A stretch of DNA of 64,000 bases from Streptomyces sp. NRRL B-1347. Lineage in GTDB: Bacteria; Actinomycetota; Actinomycetes; Streptomycetales; Streptomycetaceae. Below, in pieces: positions 36,345-44,109 of this stretch. A program made the position numbers and the translations under genes. The notes under the pieces are model-generated. The model ran no database searches. It had not been told where the DNA came from and saw nothing but the letters and a program-made list of their open reading frames with translations. How positions within the stretch are numbered: position 1 is the stretch's first letter; the number at the start of each line of letters is the position of its first letter. The stretch spans positions 1 through 64,000 of the forward strand of contig NZ_JOJM01000027.1 of the NCBI RefSeq assembly GCF_000720325.1, written 5' to 3'.

Positions 36345-37862
36345 TCAGCGGCGGTCGGCTCGGGGGTCGGGGGCGGCCTCCGGGCCGAAGTCGGCTTCGA
36401 CTTCGGGCTCGGGGTCGGGCGCGGCCCCCGGGTCGAGGTGGGCTCCGACTTCGGGTTCGAGGTCGATCTCGGCTTCGGGGTCGAGGTCGGAGCCGAAGTC
36501 GAGATCGGCGTCGGGGTCGGCGTACGGGTTGAGGCCCTCGTCGGAATCGGCGTAGTCGGGCTCGGCGTACGGGTCGACGGCGGCGGTGTCGGGGGCCGAG
36601 GCAGGATCCAGCCCGGCCACGGGCCCGGAGCCGGCCATGGACGCGGCGCCGCCCTCGCTCTCGGGCTCCGGCGCCTCCTCCGCCTCCGGCTCCTGTACGT
36701 ACCGCAGCACGCCCCACATGCCGAACTCATCCGCGTGCGGGGCGTCCTCGTCGTTCTCCCGGCACAGCGTCAGCCCGCCGTGCAGCTCCGGTACGTCGAT
36801 GCCGGAGCCGATGAGGACGAGCTGCGTGAGCCGCTTCTCGCCGGGCTCCCACGGCTCGGGGTAGAAGCGCAGGAACCGCCCCACGGAATGCACCGCGTAC
36901 CGGTTGCGGGCGTCGGCGGCACCGAAGTCGACGTACCCCTTGATGCGGTAGAGCCCCTCGGGCCTGCTGTCGAGGAACTCCATGAGGCGGCGGGGGTTCA
37001 TGGGCGCTTCGGAGGTGAAGGCGAGGCTTTCGTAGCCGCTGTGCAGATGGGTGTGACCGCAGTCGGTGTGTCCGCAGTCGCCGTGGAGGGCGGCGTGCTC
37101 GGGGTCGCTGCACGAAGCGGCGCGGTCGTAGTCGGGGGCGCGGTCACGGTCGGGGCCGTGGTCGTGGTCGAGGCCGTGGTCGCGGTCTCCGAGGGGGCGC
37201 TCCTCGGCCTCGCCGTGGTCGTGCAGGTCGTCGAAGGAGAGCTGGCCGATGCGCTCCCCCACCGGCTTGCGGTCCAGGAGGAGCCCCACGTCCACGCGCC
37301 CGTACGTGGCGGCGACGACGGCGGCCCGGTCGGTGTGGCGGCGCACCTCGTCCAGGACGCGGTCGCGCTCCCCCGCCGGTACCCGGTCGGCCTTGTTGAC
37401 CACGACGAGGTCGGCGATCTTCAGATGCCGGTCGACCTCGGGGTGCCGCTCCCTGGTGCTGTCGAACTCGGCGGCGTCCACGACCTGCACCAGACCGCCG
37501 TACACGATGTGCGGGTTCTCGCTGGCGAGCACCATGCGCACGAGTTCCTGCGGCTCGGCGAGGCCGCTCGCCTCGATGACGATGACGTCGATGCGGGCAG
37601 AGGGCCGGGCGAGCCGTTCCAGATACACATCGAGTTCACTGGCGTCCACGGCACAGCACAGACATCCATTGCCGAGGGACACGGTGGAGTCGCCCAGCTG
37701 CCCGGCGACGGCCATGGCGTCGATCTCGATGGAGCCGAAGTCGTTGACGATCGCACCGATGCGGCTGCCGCCGCTGCGGTGCAGCAGATGATTCAACAGT
37801 GTCGTCTTGCCGGACCCCAGGAATCCCGTGAGGACGACGACTGGAATCTGCTGCTCACGCAC
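36345..37862 (-). CDS. CobW-family GTP-binding metal chaperone, with acidic tail
   Basis: A G3E GTPase of 505 residues, probably delivering zinc or cobalt to target proteins. The P-loop is GFLGSGKTT (13-21), the metal site GCLCC (66-70), and NKAD (156-159). A His/Asp-rich linker follows (about 212-275, with HDH, HDHG and CGHTDCGHTHLH) that could bind metal. The CobW C-terminal domain runs to about residue 390. A further 115 residues of Asp/Glu/Pro/Ala repeats make an acidic tail not typical of the family. The start is a GTG at 37862. It is convergent with parC with only 3 bases between the stops. No Zur-type operator was evident upstream. Confidence 0.9.
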   Translation of the reverse strand: MREQQIPVVVLTGFLGSGKTTLLNHLLHRSGGSRIGAIVNDFGSIEIDAMAVAGQLGDSTVSLGNGCLCCAVDASELDVYLERLARPSARIDVIVIEASGLAEPQELVRMVLASENPHIVYGGLVQVVDAAEFDSTRERHPEVDRHLKIADLVVVNKADRVPAGERDRVLDEVRRHTDRAAVVAATYGRVDVGLLLDRKPVGERIGQLSFDDLHDHGEAEERPLGDRDHGLDHDHGPDRDRAPDYDRAASCSDPEHAALHGDCGHTDCGHTHLHSGYESLAFTSEAPMNPRRLMEFLDSRPEGLYRIKGYVDFGAADARNRYAVHSVGRFLRFYPEPWEPGEKRLTQLVLIGSGIDVPELHGGLTLCRENDEDAPHADEFGMWGVLRYVQEPEAEEAPEPESEGGAASMAGSGPVAGLDPASAPDTAAVDPYAEPDYADSDEGLNPYADPDADLDFGSDLDPEAEIDLEPEVGAHLDPGAAPDPEPEVEADFGPEAAPDPRADRR

Positions 37863-38214
37863 GTGTGGCCCCTCGCATCAACACACATCAAGGTGGATCA
37901 AGTCGCTCAAGACGCGTACACCTCGCAGGCGACGAGCATGTACGGCATTTGAACACCACTCCAGGATATGTGCGCGTAGACGTGCCGGTAGGCGAACGAT
38001 TCCGTGCGGCGCCGACGGGGCACACATTGGGCACGGCGCAGGGATGTCAGAGCCCGGATTCCTGCCGTGCTTCCGTGCGCCTCCTCTCCGCCTCCCGGCC
38101 GATCAGAGCCGCTCGGCACCCTGGGAGACGGCAAGCGCCGCCCATCGCTCGCCGGTCCGCCCTGCCGCCCCGCGCCCGAAGACCGGCGGACGGTCGCCTG
38201 ATTCGGGGGTTGAC
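37863..38214. other. Intergenic region before the DUF6082 island
   Basis: About 350 bases between divergent genes. The region 37880-37970 is less GC-rich and may hold the CobW promoter, but no motif stands out. Only shadow frames are open. Base composition and the lack of conserved order to the right suggest an island boundary near here; that is inference. Confidence 0.35.
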
Positions 38215-38715
38215 ATGACCACACAAACATCTTGGATACGGGGGGTGGGTCCGGCCGCGGTGGCGGGGCTCGCGCTCACGACTGGAGCACTGACTCTCGC
38301 GGCCGCGCGGCTACGCAGGAACATGGCCCTGACCGAGCAGCACCGTCTGCACTTCGCCCTGCTCTGCAAAGCCATGGAGGACGAGGCGCTGGCCGCGGTC
38401 CTGGACACCTACGACAGCGAGGTGCCGCCGGACAGGCAGCGCCAGTTCTTGTTCGCCAACGCCCTCTACACCAACGCTCTGCACGCGTACCGGACCGGGG
38501 CCATGAGCTTGGGAGAGCTCTACGGACACCTTCGGGTGATGTGTCAGAACCCGGTCTTCCGCGCGTACTGGGAGGCCACCCGCCACCACCGTGCCAGCCT
38601 GCGCCGCTCGTCGGAGGAGGCGGAGGTGGGGCGCGTCCTGGACGGTCTGGCGCGGGAGCTCCGAGAAGCGGATACGGACGAGTGGTGGGTGGTCGGGCAC
38701 CCGCCCACCGACTAG
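38215..38715 (+). CDS. DUF6082-type membrane-anchored protein
   Basis: A 166-residue protein starting MTTQTSWIRGVGPAAVAGLA, with one membrane segment (about residues 12-30) and a helical soluble domain. The C-terminal block VFRAYWEATRHHRASLRR is the strongest match to the second protein of the island (FLRYWNATREHKSQLP). I assign both to DUF6082 with moderate confidence. The function is unknown. The ribosome site is weak (GGGGGTTGAC). It begins a four-gene block reading in the same direction, which lies between core genes CobW and citrate synthase. Confidence 0.8.
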   Translation: MTTQTSWIRGVGPAAVAGLALTTGALTLAAARLRRNMALTEQHRLHFALLCKAMEDEALAAVLDTYDSEVPPDRQRQFLFANALYTNALHAYRTGAMSLGELYGHLRVMCQNPVFRAYWEATRHHRASLRRSSEEAEVGRVLDGLARELREADTDEWWVVGHPPTD

Positions 38716-38853
38716 CCGGGACCCCATCGCCAGGCGGGGATCTAACCGCCCTTGAGATGAATCCAGTTGGAGCACTCCACAGCTCCCTGAGATGGACATT
38801 CAGGGTTAATCTGTCATCGCCCTTCCGTCTATCACCCAAGGACCAGGATCCCC

Positions 38854-39090
38854 TTGAACATCCTGCGCCGCATCGGCGCCTCTCCCCGCGAGCGGGGCAG
38901 CGCCACGGGCCAGACGTGCCCCGACATCTTCGAACTGAGCAATGGCGATTTCGCCGTGATCGGAACCGAGATGACCGCGGATCTCACGGGCGCACTGCCC
39001 GCCGACGCCGCACGCGCAGACTACGAAGGCATTGTCGTGATCAGCCGAGAGACCCTCATCCGGGCCAAGGCAGACATCCCCGACGCCTGA
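38854..39090 (+). CDS. Small conserved protein, first copy
   Basis: A 78-residue protein from a TTG at 38854 with an AGGA-type site ahead. It begins MNILRRIGASPRERGSATGQ and has CPDIFELSNGDFAVIGTEM, DLTGALPADAARADYEGIVV and the ending ISRETLIRAKADIPDA. It is about 80 percent identical, counted by eye, to the next gene. I do not recognise a named domain; I recall similar small proteins as hypotheticals in other Streptomyces, often near regulatory or DUF6082-type genes. The single cysteine (C22) is conserved in both copies. The function is unknown. Confidence 0.82.
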   Translation: MNILRRIGASPRERGSATGQTCPDIFELSNGDFAVIGTEMTADLTGALPADAARADYEGIVVISRETLIRAKADIPDA

Positions 39091-39236
39091 TCGGCAACCG
39101 GAGCAGGACGCGACGCCCGACTCCGGCGCTCCGCCCCCGAGCCACCTTCACGTGAGTGATCCCTCACCACAGGTGCCTCCCCTCGCTCCGCTCGCTCTGC
39201 GCTCCACCCCACCTCATGCACCCATGGAGATCCGCT

Positions 39237-39476
39237 GTGCCCGAAATCCTCCGTCGAATAGGCCCTCCCCCGCGTGAGCGGGGCAGCCTCGCCGGCGCCA
39301 ACTGCCCGGACATCTTCGAACTGACCGATGGCAATTTCCTCGTGATCGGGACCGAGATGACCGCGGACCTCGACGGCGAGCTGCCCGCCGACGCAGCTCG
39401 CGCCGACTACGAACGCATCGTCGTGATCAGCCGAGAGACCCTCATTCGGGCCAAGGCAGACATCCCCGACGCATAG
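39237..39476 (+). CDS. Small conserved protein, second copy
   Basis: A 79-residue paralogue of the previous gene from a GTG at 39237, with GGAG 7 bases ahead: VPEILRRIGPPPRERGSLAG, then CPDIFELTDGNFLVIGTEM and the same ending ISRETLIRAKADIPDA. The last 52 coding bases of both genes differ at only one position, whereas the first part is more divergent. The frame continues upstream to an ATG at 39156-type starts, but alignment with the first copy sets the start. The function is unknown. It stands between the first copy and the longer DUF6082 gene. Confidence 0.82.
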   Translation: MPEILRRIGPPPRERGSLAGANCPDIFELTDGNFLVIGTEMTADLDGELPADAARADYERIVVISRETLIRAKADIPDA

Positions 39477-39569
39477 CCCGTCGACGGATCCATCACCCTG
39501 CGGCACCCACCATCCCGGGCGCCGTTTTCTGTACCCACCCCTGGGAAGACTCTCGCCCAGGGGTGACTG

Positions 39570-40268
39570 ATGCCAGGTCAACACGCATGGCGTTCGGCAC
39601 GCACCATCTTCCTGTGGACCACCGCCGTCACTGTCGGCATCGCGCTCGTGGGCCTGGCGTCCATCGTCGTGAGCGGCCTGTTGATACGGGGCGTGGAGAC
39701 CGCCAACGGCGGCAGCAGGGCGGCGGAGAAGCGAAGTCAGATCGGGGACTACTTCGGCGGCGTGAGCGCCGTCTTCTCCGGGGTCGCCCTCCTTCTGCTC
39801 ATCGCCACACTGCTCCTGCAACAGCGTGAACTGCGCATGCAGCGGCAGGAGCTCGCGCACCAGCGCGAGGAACTGTCGGCGTCGCGGGCGGAGTTGCACC
39901 GGAGCGCCGAGGCAGACATGCGCGCACTCCATGTGCAACTGACGGAGATGGTCATGAACAACCCCGACCTGGCCGAGGTATGGGACGACCTCCCCCGTGA
40001 GTCGACCACGGAGTTGCGTCAGAACCTGTTCTCCAATCTGACCTTCAATCACTACGTCCTGGCGCTGAGCTGGGGCACCTTCACCGAGGAAGACCTCGTC
40101 GTCTACGCGTCGAGCCTGCTGTCCAGCCCTACCTTCCTGCGCTACTGGAACGCCACGCGTGAGCACAAAAGCCAACTGCCGGCCGACAGCGCGGAGGGCC
40201 GCATGTTCCGGGTCTTCGAGCGCGCTCTGGCCGACCAGCGCCGCGGGGCGCCCCCGTCCACAGCGTGA
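39570..40268 (+). CDS. DUF6082-type protein with two membrane helices and coiled coil
   Basis: A 232-residue protein starting MPGQHAWRSARTIFLWTTAV. Two membrane segments (about 15-37 and 63-83) are followed by a coiled coil (QQRELRMQRQELAHQREELS) and a soluble helical domain ending in SPTFLRYWNATREHKSQLP. That domain resembles the C-terminal part of the shorter DUF6082-type protein at 38215. The layout, membrane anchor then coiled coil then a shared domain, is that of a signalling or assembly protein. The exact function is unknown. It ends 67 bases before the convergent citrate synthase gene. Confidence 0.8.
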   Translation: MPGQHAWRSARTIFLWTTAVTVGIALVGLASIVVSGLLIRGVETANGGSRAAEKRSQIGDYFGGVSAVFSGVALLLLIATLLLQQRELRMQRQELAHQREELSASRAELHRSAEADMRALHVQLTEMVMNNPDLAEVWDDLPRESTTELRQNLFSNLTFNHYVLALSWGTFTEEDLVVYASSLLSSPTFLRYWNATREHKSQLPADSAEGRMFRVFERALADQRRGAPPSTA

Positions 40269-40335
40269 ACGAGGGCGCTCCGTCGGCCCGGCTCCGTCCG
40301 CCACCCAGCCGGCCCGTCCCGTGGCCGCACCCACC

Positions 40336-41511
40336 TCAATCCAACGGCGGTACCGCCACCGGCGGCTCCTGCCCCACGTACCGGGCCGCGGGCCGGATGA
40401 TTTTCGAGTCCTCCGCCTGCTCCAGGATGTTGGCACTCCAGCCCACCACGCGCGCGGACGCGAACGTCGGCGTGAACATCTCGCGCGGCAGCCCGCACAG
40501 CTCCATGACCACGCCCGCGTAGAACTCCACGTTCGTGTGGAGTTCGCGCCCCGGCTTGAGCTCCGCGAGGATGGCCTCGACCTGCCGCTCGACCTCCACC
40601 GCGAACTCCACGAGCTCGCCGCCGAACTGCTGCGCGATGCCCCGGAGCATGCGGGAGCGCGGGTCCTCGGTGCGGTAGACGGGGTGCCCGAAGCCCATGA
40701 TCCGCTCGCCCGCTCGTACGCGTTCCCGGATCCAGGAGTCGATGCGGTCGGGCGTGCCGATCGCGTCGAGCGTGTCCAGGGCCCTGCTGGGGGCGCCACC
40801 GTGCAGGGGCCCGGACAGCGCGCCGACGGCACCGACGAGACAGGCCGCGACATCCGCACCCGTCGACGTGATGACGCGAGCCGTGAAGGTTGACGCGTTG
40901 AAGCCGTGATCAATGGTTGAGATCAAGTATTGCTCGACGGCCCGGGCCCGGGTGGCGTCCGGTTCGGAACCGGTGAGCATGTAGAGATAGTTGGCGGCGT
41001 ACGACAGATCGTCGCGCGGCTCCACCGGGTCGAGGCCCTGGCCCAGCCGGTACAGCGCGGTGAGCAGGGTCGGCACGACGGCGGAGGCGGCGAGCGCGTC
41101 GGCGCGGCGCCGGTCGCCGTCGATGTCGTACACCGGCCGGAAGCCCTTCGAGGCACCGAAGAGCGAGAGCGCGGTACGCAGCCCGGAGAGCGGACCGGAG
41201 AGCGCGCTGGCGCGGGCGATGGCGGGCAGCGCCGCGCGCACCTCTTCCGGCAGGTGCCGCAGGGCCGCGGTCTGCTCGGCGAAGGCGGCCCGCCGCGCGG
41301 CGTCGGGCAGCGTGCCGTGGAACATCAGGTGCCAGACGTCCTCGAAGCCGCGGGTCTGCGCGAGCTCCACGGCGGAGTACTGGCGGTAGTGGTAGAAGCC
41401 CTCGTATCCCCTGACGTCGCCGAGTTGGGTCTCGGTGACGACGACACCCGCGAGGCCGCGGGGGACCTCGACGGGCGCGGTGGGGGTGGCGGCGGAGCCA
41501 TTGATCGGCAT
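40336..41511 (-). CDS. Citrate synthase (2-methylcitrate synthase-like)
   Basis: Condenses acetyl-CoA (or propionyl-CoA) with oxaloacetate. The 391-residue protein starts MPINGSAATP. Family landmarks are GYEGFYHYRQYSAVELAQTR, TIDHGFNASTFTARVITSTG, GALSGPLHGGAPSRALDTL, MGFGHPVYRTEDPRSRMLR and DVEFYAGVVMELCGLPRE-like VEFYAGVVMELCGLPREMF. The catalytic His residues lie in the second and third of these blocks. Whether it prefers acetyl- or propionyl-CoA cannot be told. The ATG at 41511 has GAGGA ahead. It is divergent from a second, DNA-binding-domain citrate synthase with TTGA/TCAA palindromes between them. Confidence 0.94.
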   Translation of the reverse strand: MPINGSAATPTAPVEVPRGLAGVVVTETQLGDVRGYEGFYHYRQYSAVELAQTRGFEDVWHLMFHGTLPDAARRAAFAEQTAALRHLPEEVRAALPAIARASALSGPLSGLRTALSLFGASKGFRPVYDIDGDRRRADALAASAVVPTLLTALYRLGQGLDPVEPRDDLSYAANYLYMLTGSEPDATRARAVEQYLISTIDHGFNASTFTARVITSTGADVAACLVGAVGALSGPLHGGAPSRALDTLDAIGTPDRIDSWIRERVRAGERIMGFGHPVYRTEDPRSRMLRGIAQQFGGELVEFAVEVERQVEAILAELKPGRELHTNVEFYAGVVMELCGLPREMFTPTFASARVVGWSANILEQAEDSKIIRPAARYVGQEPPVAVPPLD

Positions 41512-41556
41512 GGTGTTCCTCGACTTCCTCCCTGGACTTGATTCGACTGTCCATGC

Positions 41557-41590
41557 TTGACTCAATTTCTGTCAATGTTGATTGAATCAA
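41557..41590. promoter_or_regulatory. TTGA/TCAA palindrome array between citrate synthases
   Basis: TTGACTCAA (41557-41565) and the 13-base perfect palindrome TTGATTGAATCAA (41578-41590) stand 21 bases apart, with a weaker TTGATTCGA at 41538. The spacing of about two helical turns on one face suggests an operator for the HTH-citrate synthase. Confidence 0.55.
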
Positions 41591-41631
41591 TATGTAAATA
41601 CAGCTGTCCGGACGCAGATACGGTGACGCCC

Positions 41632-42900
41632 ATGACGGATCAAGAAGCGGGTGCGGTCGCGCACGAAGGTCGGCGGATCAGCACCAAGGAGGCCGCGGAG
41701 CTGCTCGGCGTGAAGCCCGAGACCGTGTACGCGTACGTGAGCCGGGGCCAGCTCAGCAGCCGCCGCGGCCCCGGAGGGCGCGGCAGCACCTTCGACCCCA
41801 AGGAGGTGCGGGCCCTCGCGCGCAGAAACCGCCGCGAGCCCGCCGTCGCGACCTCGGCCAACGAGCTCTCCGTCCGCACCCGCATCACCCTGATCGACAA
41901 GGACCGCTACTACTTCCGCGGCGTCGACGCGGCCGAGCTGGCCCTGGGCCACTCCTACGAAGAGGTCGCCGAGTGGCTGTGGACCGGCGTCCTGCGCCCG
42001 GGCATCCACTTCACGGCACCGCCCGAGCCGGCGGGTGCCGCGCGGCTCGCCGTACGCGCCCTGCCCGCGCACTGCGCCCCCACGGACCGGCTGCGCGTGG
42101 CGGCGATCTCGGCGGCGGCCGCCGACCCGCTCCGCTTCGACCTCTCCGAGGAAGCGGTCGTCGGCACGGCCCGCACGTTGATTCCCACCATGGTCGCGGC
42201 GCTCCCGCCCCTCCTGCCGACGCACCGCGACGGCGGCCCGCTGGCCGGACGGCTGTGGGGGCGGCTGAGCGGCCGCAAGCCCGACGAGGCCTCGCTCCAC
42301 GCCCTGGACACCGCCCTCGCGCTGCTCGTCGACCACGACCTCGCGGCATCCACGCTGGCGGTCCGCGTGGCCGCGTCCGCGCGCGCCCACCCTTACGCGG
42401 CGGTGTCGGCGGGCCTCGGCGTCCTGGAGGGCCCCCTGCACGGCGCGGCGAGCGGCCTCGCCCACCGCATGCTCCTGGAGGTCCTCGACCGGGGCAGCGC
42501 GGCACCCGTCGTCGCGGACGAGCTGCGCGCGGGCCGTCGCGTTCCCGGCCTCGGCCATCGCGTGTACGCGGGCGAGGACCCGCGCGCCCAGGCACTGTTC
42601 GGCCTGCTCGAAGTGATGCCCAAGGCCGGGCCCGCGCTCGCGGCGGCGCGCGACGTGGTGGCCACCACCGCCCGCCACACCGACCTGCACGCCAACATCG
42701 ACCTCGCGCTCGCCGTCCTCACCGTGTCGTCCGGCATGCCCGCGGAGGCGGGCGAGACGGTCTTCGCGGTGGCGCGCACGGCCGGCTGGATCGCGCACGC
42801 CCTGGAGGAGTACGAGGAGCGGCCGATGCGGATGCGTCCTGTCGGCCAGTACGTCGGACAGCGCCCGCCGCAGCCGTTGCCCACCAAGCAGGACGCGTGA
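41632..42900 (+). CDS. Citrate synthase-like protein with N-terminal DNA-binding domain
   Basis: A 422-residue protein that joins a MerR/excisionase-type helix-turn-helix to a citrate synthase fold. The first about 55 residues are GRRISTKEAAELLGVKPETV then YAYVSRGQLSSRRGPGGRGS, a typical wing-helix, then a short KEVRALARRNRR linker. The synthase part keeps the His-containing blocks LEGPLHGAASGLAHRML and GLGHRVYAGEDPRAQ. Such fusions occur in actinobacteria and may sense a citrate-cycle metabolite and regulate transcription; whether it is still catalytic is unclear. It is divergent from the ordinary citrate synthase, an arrangement consistent with autoregulation and control of both. Confidence 0.92.
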   Translation: MTDQEAGAVAHEGRRISTKEAAELLGVKPETVYAYVSRGQLSSRRGPGGRGSTFDPKEVRALARRNRREPAVATSANELSVRTRITLIDKDRYYFRGVDAAELALGHSYEEVAEWLWTGVLRPGIHFTAPPEPAGAARLAVRALPAHCAPTDRLRVAAISAAAADPLRFDLSEEAVVGTARTLIPTMVAALPPLLPTHRDGGPLAGRLWGRLSGRKPDEASLHALDTALALLVDHDLAASTLAVRVAASARAHPYAAVSAGLGVLEGPLHGAASGLAHRMLLEVLDRGSAAPVVADELRAGRRVPGLGHRVYAGEDPRAQALFGLLEVMPKAGPALAAARDVVATTARHTDLHANIDLALAVLTVSSGMPAEAGETVFAVARTAGWIAHALEEYEERPMRMRPVGQYVGQRPPQPLPTKQDA

Positions 42901-42916
42901 ATCCGGCCGGGGCCGC

Positions 42917-42931
42917 AGGTTAGGCTCACCT
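42917..42931. promoter_or_regulatory. Iron box (DmdR1/IdeR-type operator)
   Basis: AGGTTAGGCTCACCT at 42917-42931 matches the core of the known consensus TTAGGTTAGGCTCACCTAA. It is immediately upstream of the GTG at 42934 and covers the ribosome-binding site, so repressor binding would also block elongation or initiation. Confidence 0.85.
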
Positions 42932-42933
42932 CC

Positions 42934-43962
42934 GTGAGTACCTGCGCCACCGCATCGCGGGACCTGAGCGAACCCCTCGCGGGCACCGCGGCCACCGCCA
43001 AGACGTGGCTGCTCCTGGAACAGCCGGGCCCTTGGGGTGCCAAAGCGCTCACGTCGAGCCACTTGGACCCGGAGGTCGGCCGCGCACTGGAGCGCGCGGC
43101 CGAGTCGACGGGCGTACGGGTCGCGCTCATCCGGCGCCCCGGACGGCACGCCGACTGTCACACGCCCGCACGGCACCGGGTGTTCATCGCCCACACCTCG
43201 CCGGGAGCCACCTGGCTGCGCGCCCATGTGATCGACGAGCCTCGGCAGTTGCTCGACCTGGACTTCGCGGCGCTCGGCGCGGGCGACCACGGCGGCTTCG
43301 GGCGCCCGCACACCGGCGCCCCGCTCGCGCTCGTGTGCACGAACGGCAAGCGGGACCGCTGCTGCGCCCTGCTCGGCCGCCCGCTCGCCGCCGAACTCGC
43401 CACGTCCGGCGAGGAAGGCGTCTGGGAAATCACTCATCTAGGTGGTCATCGCTTCTCCCCCACCCTGCTGGTGCTCCCGTACGGGTACGCGTACGGCCGG
43501 ACGGCGGCGCCCACGGTGAAGGGCGTCCTGCAGGCGGTGCGCGAAGGGCGCGTCGTCACCGAGGGCTGCCGGGGCAACTCCGCCTGGGAGCGCCCCGGGC
43601 AGGCCGCCGAGCTGGCGGTGCGCGCCGCCGCCCACGAGGACCGCGCGGGCGTCCTGAGCGTCGTAGGGACGACGGGCGACGCCCCGCGCTGGGAGGTCAC
43701 CGTGGCCCACACCGACGGGCGGCACTGGCGGGTCACCGTCGCCCAGGGCTCCTCGCTGCCGCCGCGCCCGGAGAGCTGCGGCGCGGCCCTGGGGTCACCG
43801 GCACGGATGGACGTGATGGCGGTCCGCGAGATCACGGAGGCCGTGCCGGCCGGGACCGAGGACAAGCACGACGACAGGAACGGGGACGGGCCCAAGAGCG
43901 GGGCCGTGGACGGGAGCGGGGCCGAGACCGGGGGCGCATCCGCTCGCAGTGCGCTCGCCTAG
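42934..43962 (+). CDS. Sucrase/ferredoxin-like protein (thioredoxin-like Fe-S)
   Basis: A 342-residue protein of the sucrase/ferredoxin-like family. The thioredoxin-like domain has CTNGKRDRCCALLGRP (Cys135, Cys143, Cys144) and GCRGNSAWERPGQAAEL, which together look like a [2Fe-2S] site. Family members next to siderophore genes are thought to reduce ferric siderophores. An iron box overlaps the start region, supporting a role in iron acquisition. The GTG at 42934 is directly behind this box. The last 35 residues are hydrophilic and repetitive. It follows the HTH-citrate synthase gene after 33 bases. Confidence 0.9.
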   Translation: MSTCATASRDLSEPLAGTAATAKTWLLLEQPGPWGAKALTSSHLDPEVGRALERAAESTGVRVALIRRPGRHADCHTPARHRVFIAHTSPGATWLRAHVIDEPRQLLDLDFAALGAGDHGGFGRPHTGAPLALVCTNGKRDRCCALLGRPLAAELATSGEEGVWEITHLGGHRFSPTLLVLPYGYAYGRTAAPTVKGVLQAVREGRVVTEGCRGNSAWERPGQAAELAVRAAAHEDRAGVLSVVGTTGDAPRWEVTVAHTDGRHWRVTVAQGSSLPPRPESCGAALGSPARMDVMAVREITEAVPAGTEDKHDDRNGDGPKSGAVDGSGAETGGASARSALA

Positions 43963-44012
43963 GCGCACAAGGGCGCGCGGGAGCGCACGAGCCGCCCGGC
44001 AGGCGCCAGGAC

Positions 44013-44049
44013 CGCCTCCTGAAGCCCCCGGGCGAGGCTCCAGGAGGCG
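44013..44049 (+). terminator. Imperfect hairpin after the iron-regulated gene
   Basis: CGCCTCCTG (44013-44021) pairs with CAGGAGGCG (44041-44049), with an inner AGCC/GGCT pair. It lies 50 bases past the stop and is the likely terminator before the kinase gene. Confidence 0.5.
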
Positions 44050-44109
44050 TACGAGATCCACGCCACACTCCCTTAAGAGAAGACCGCCCGCCGCCGTACC
44101 GTTCGTCAC

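Noticed and set aside
37866..37960. Zur-type operator at the CobW gene
   Set aside because: No TGAAAATGATTTTCA-like sequence was found.
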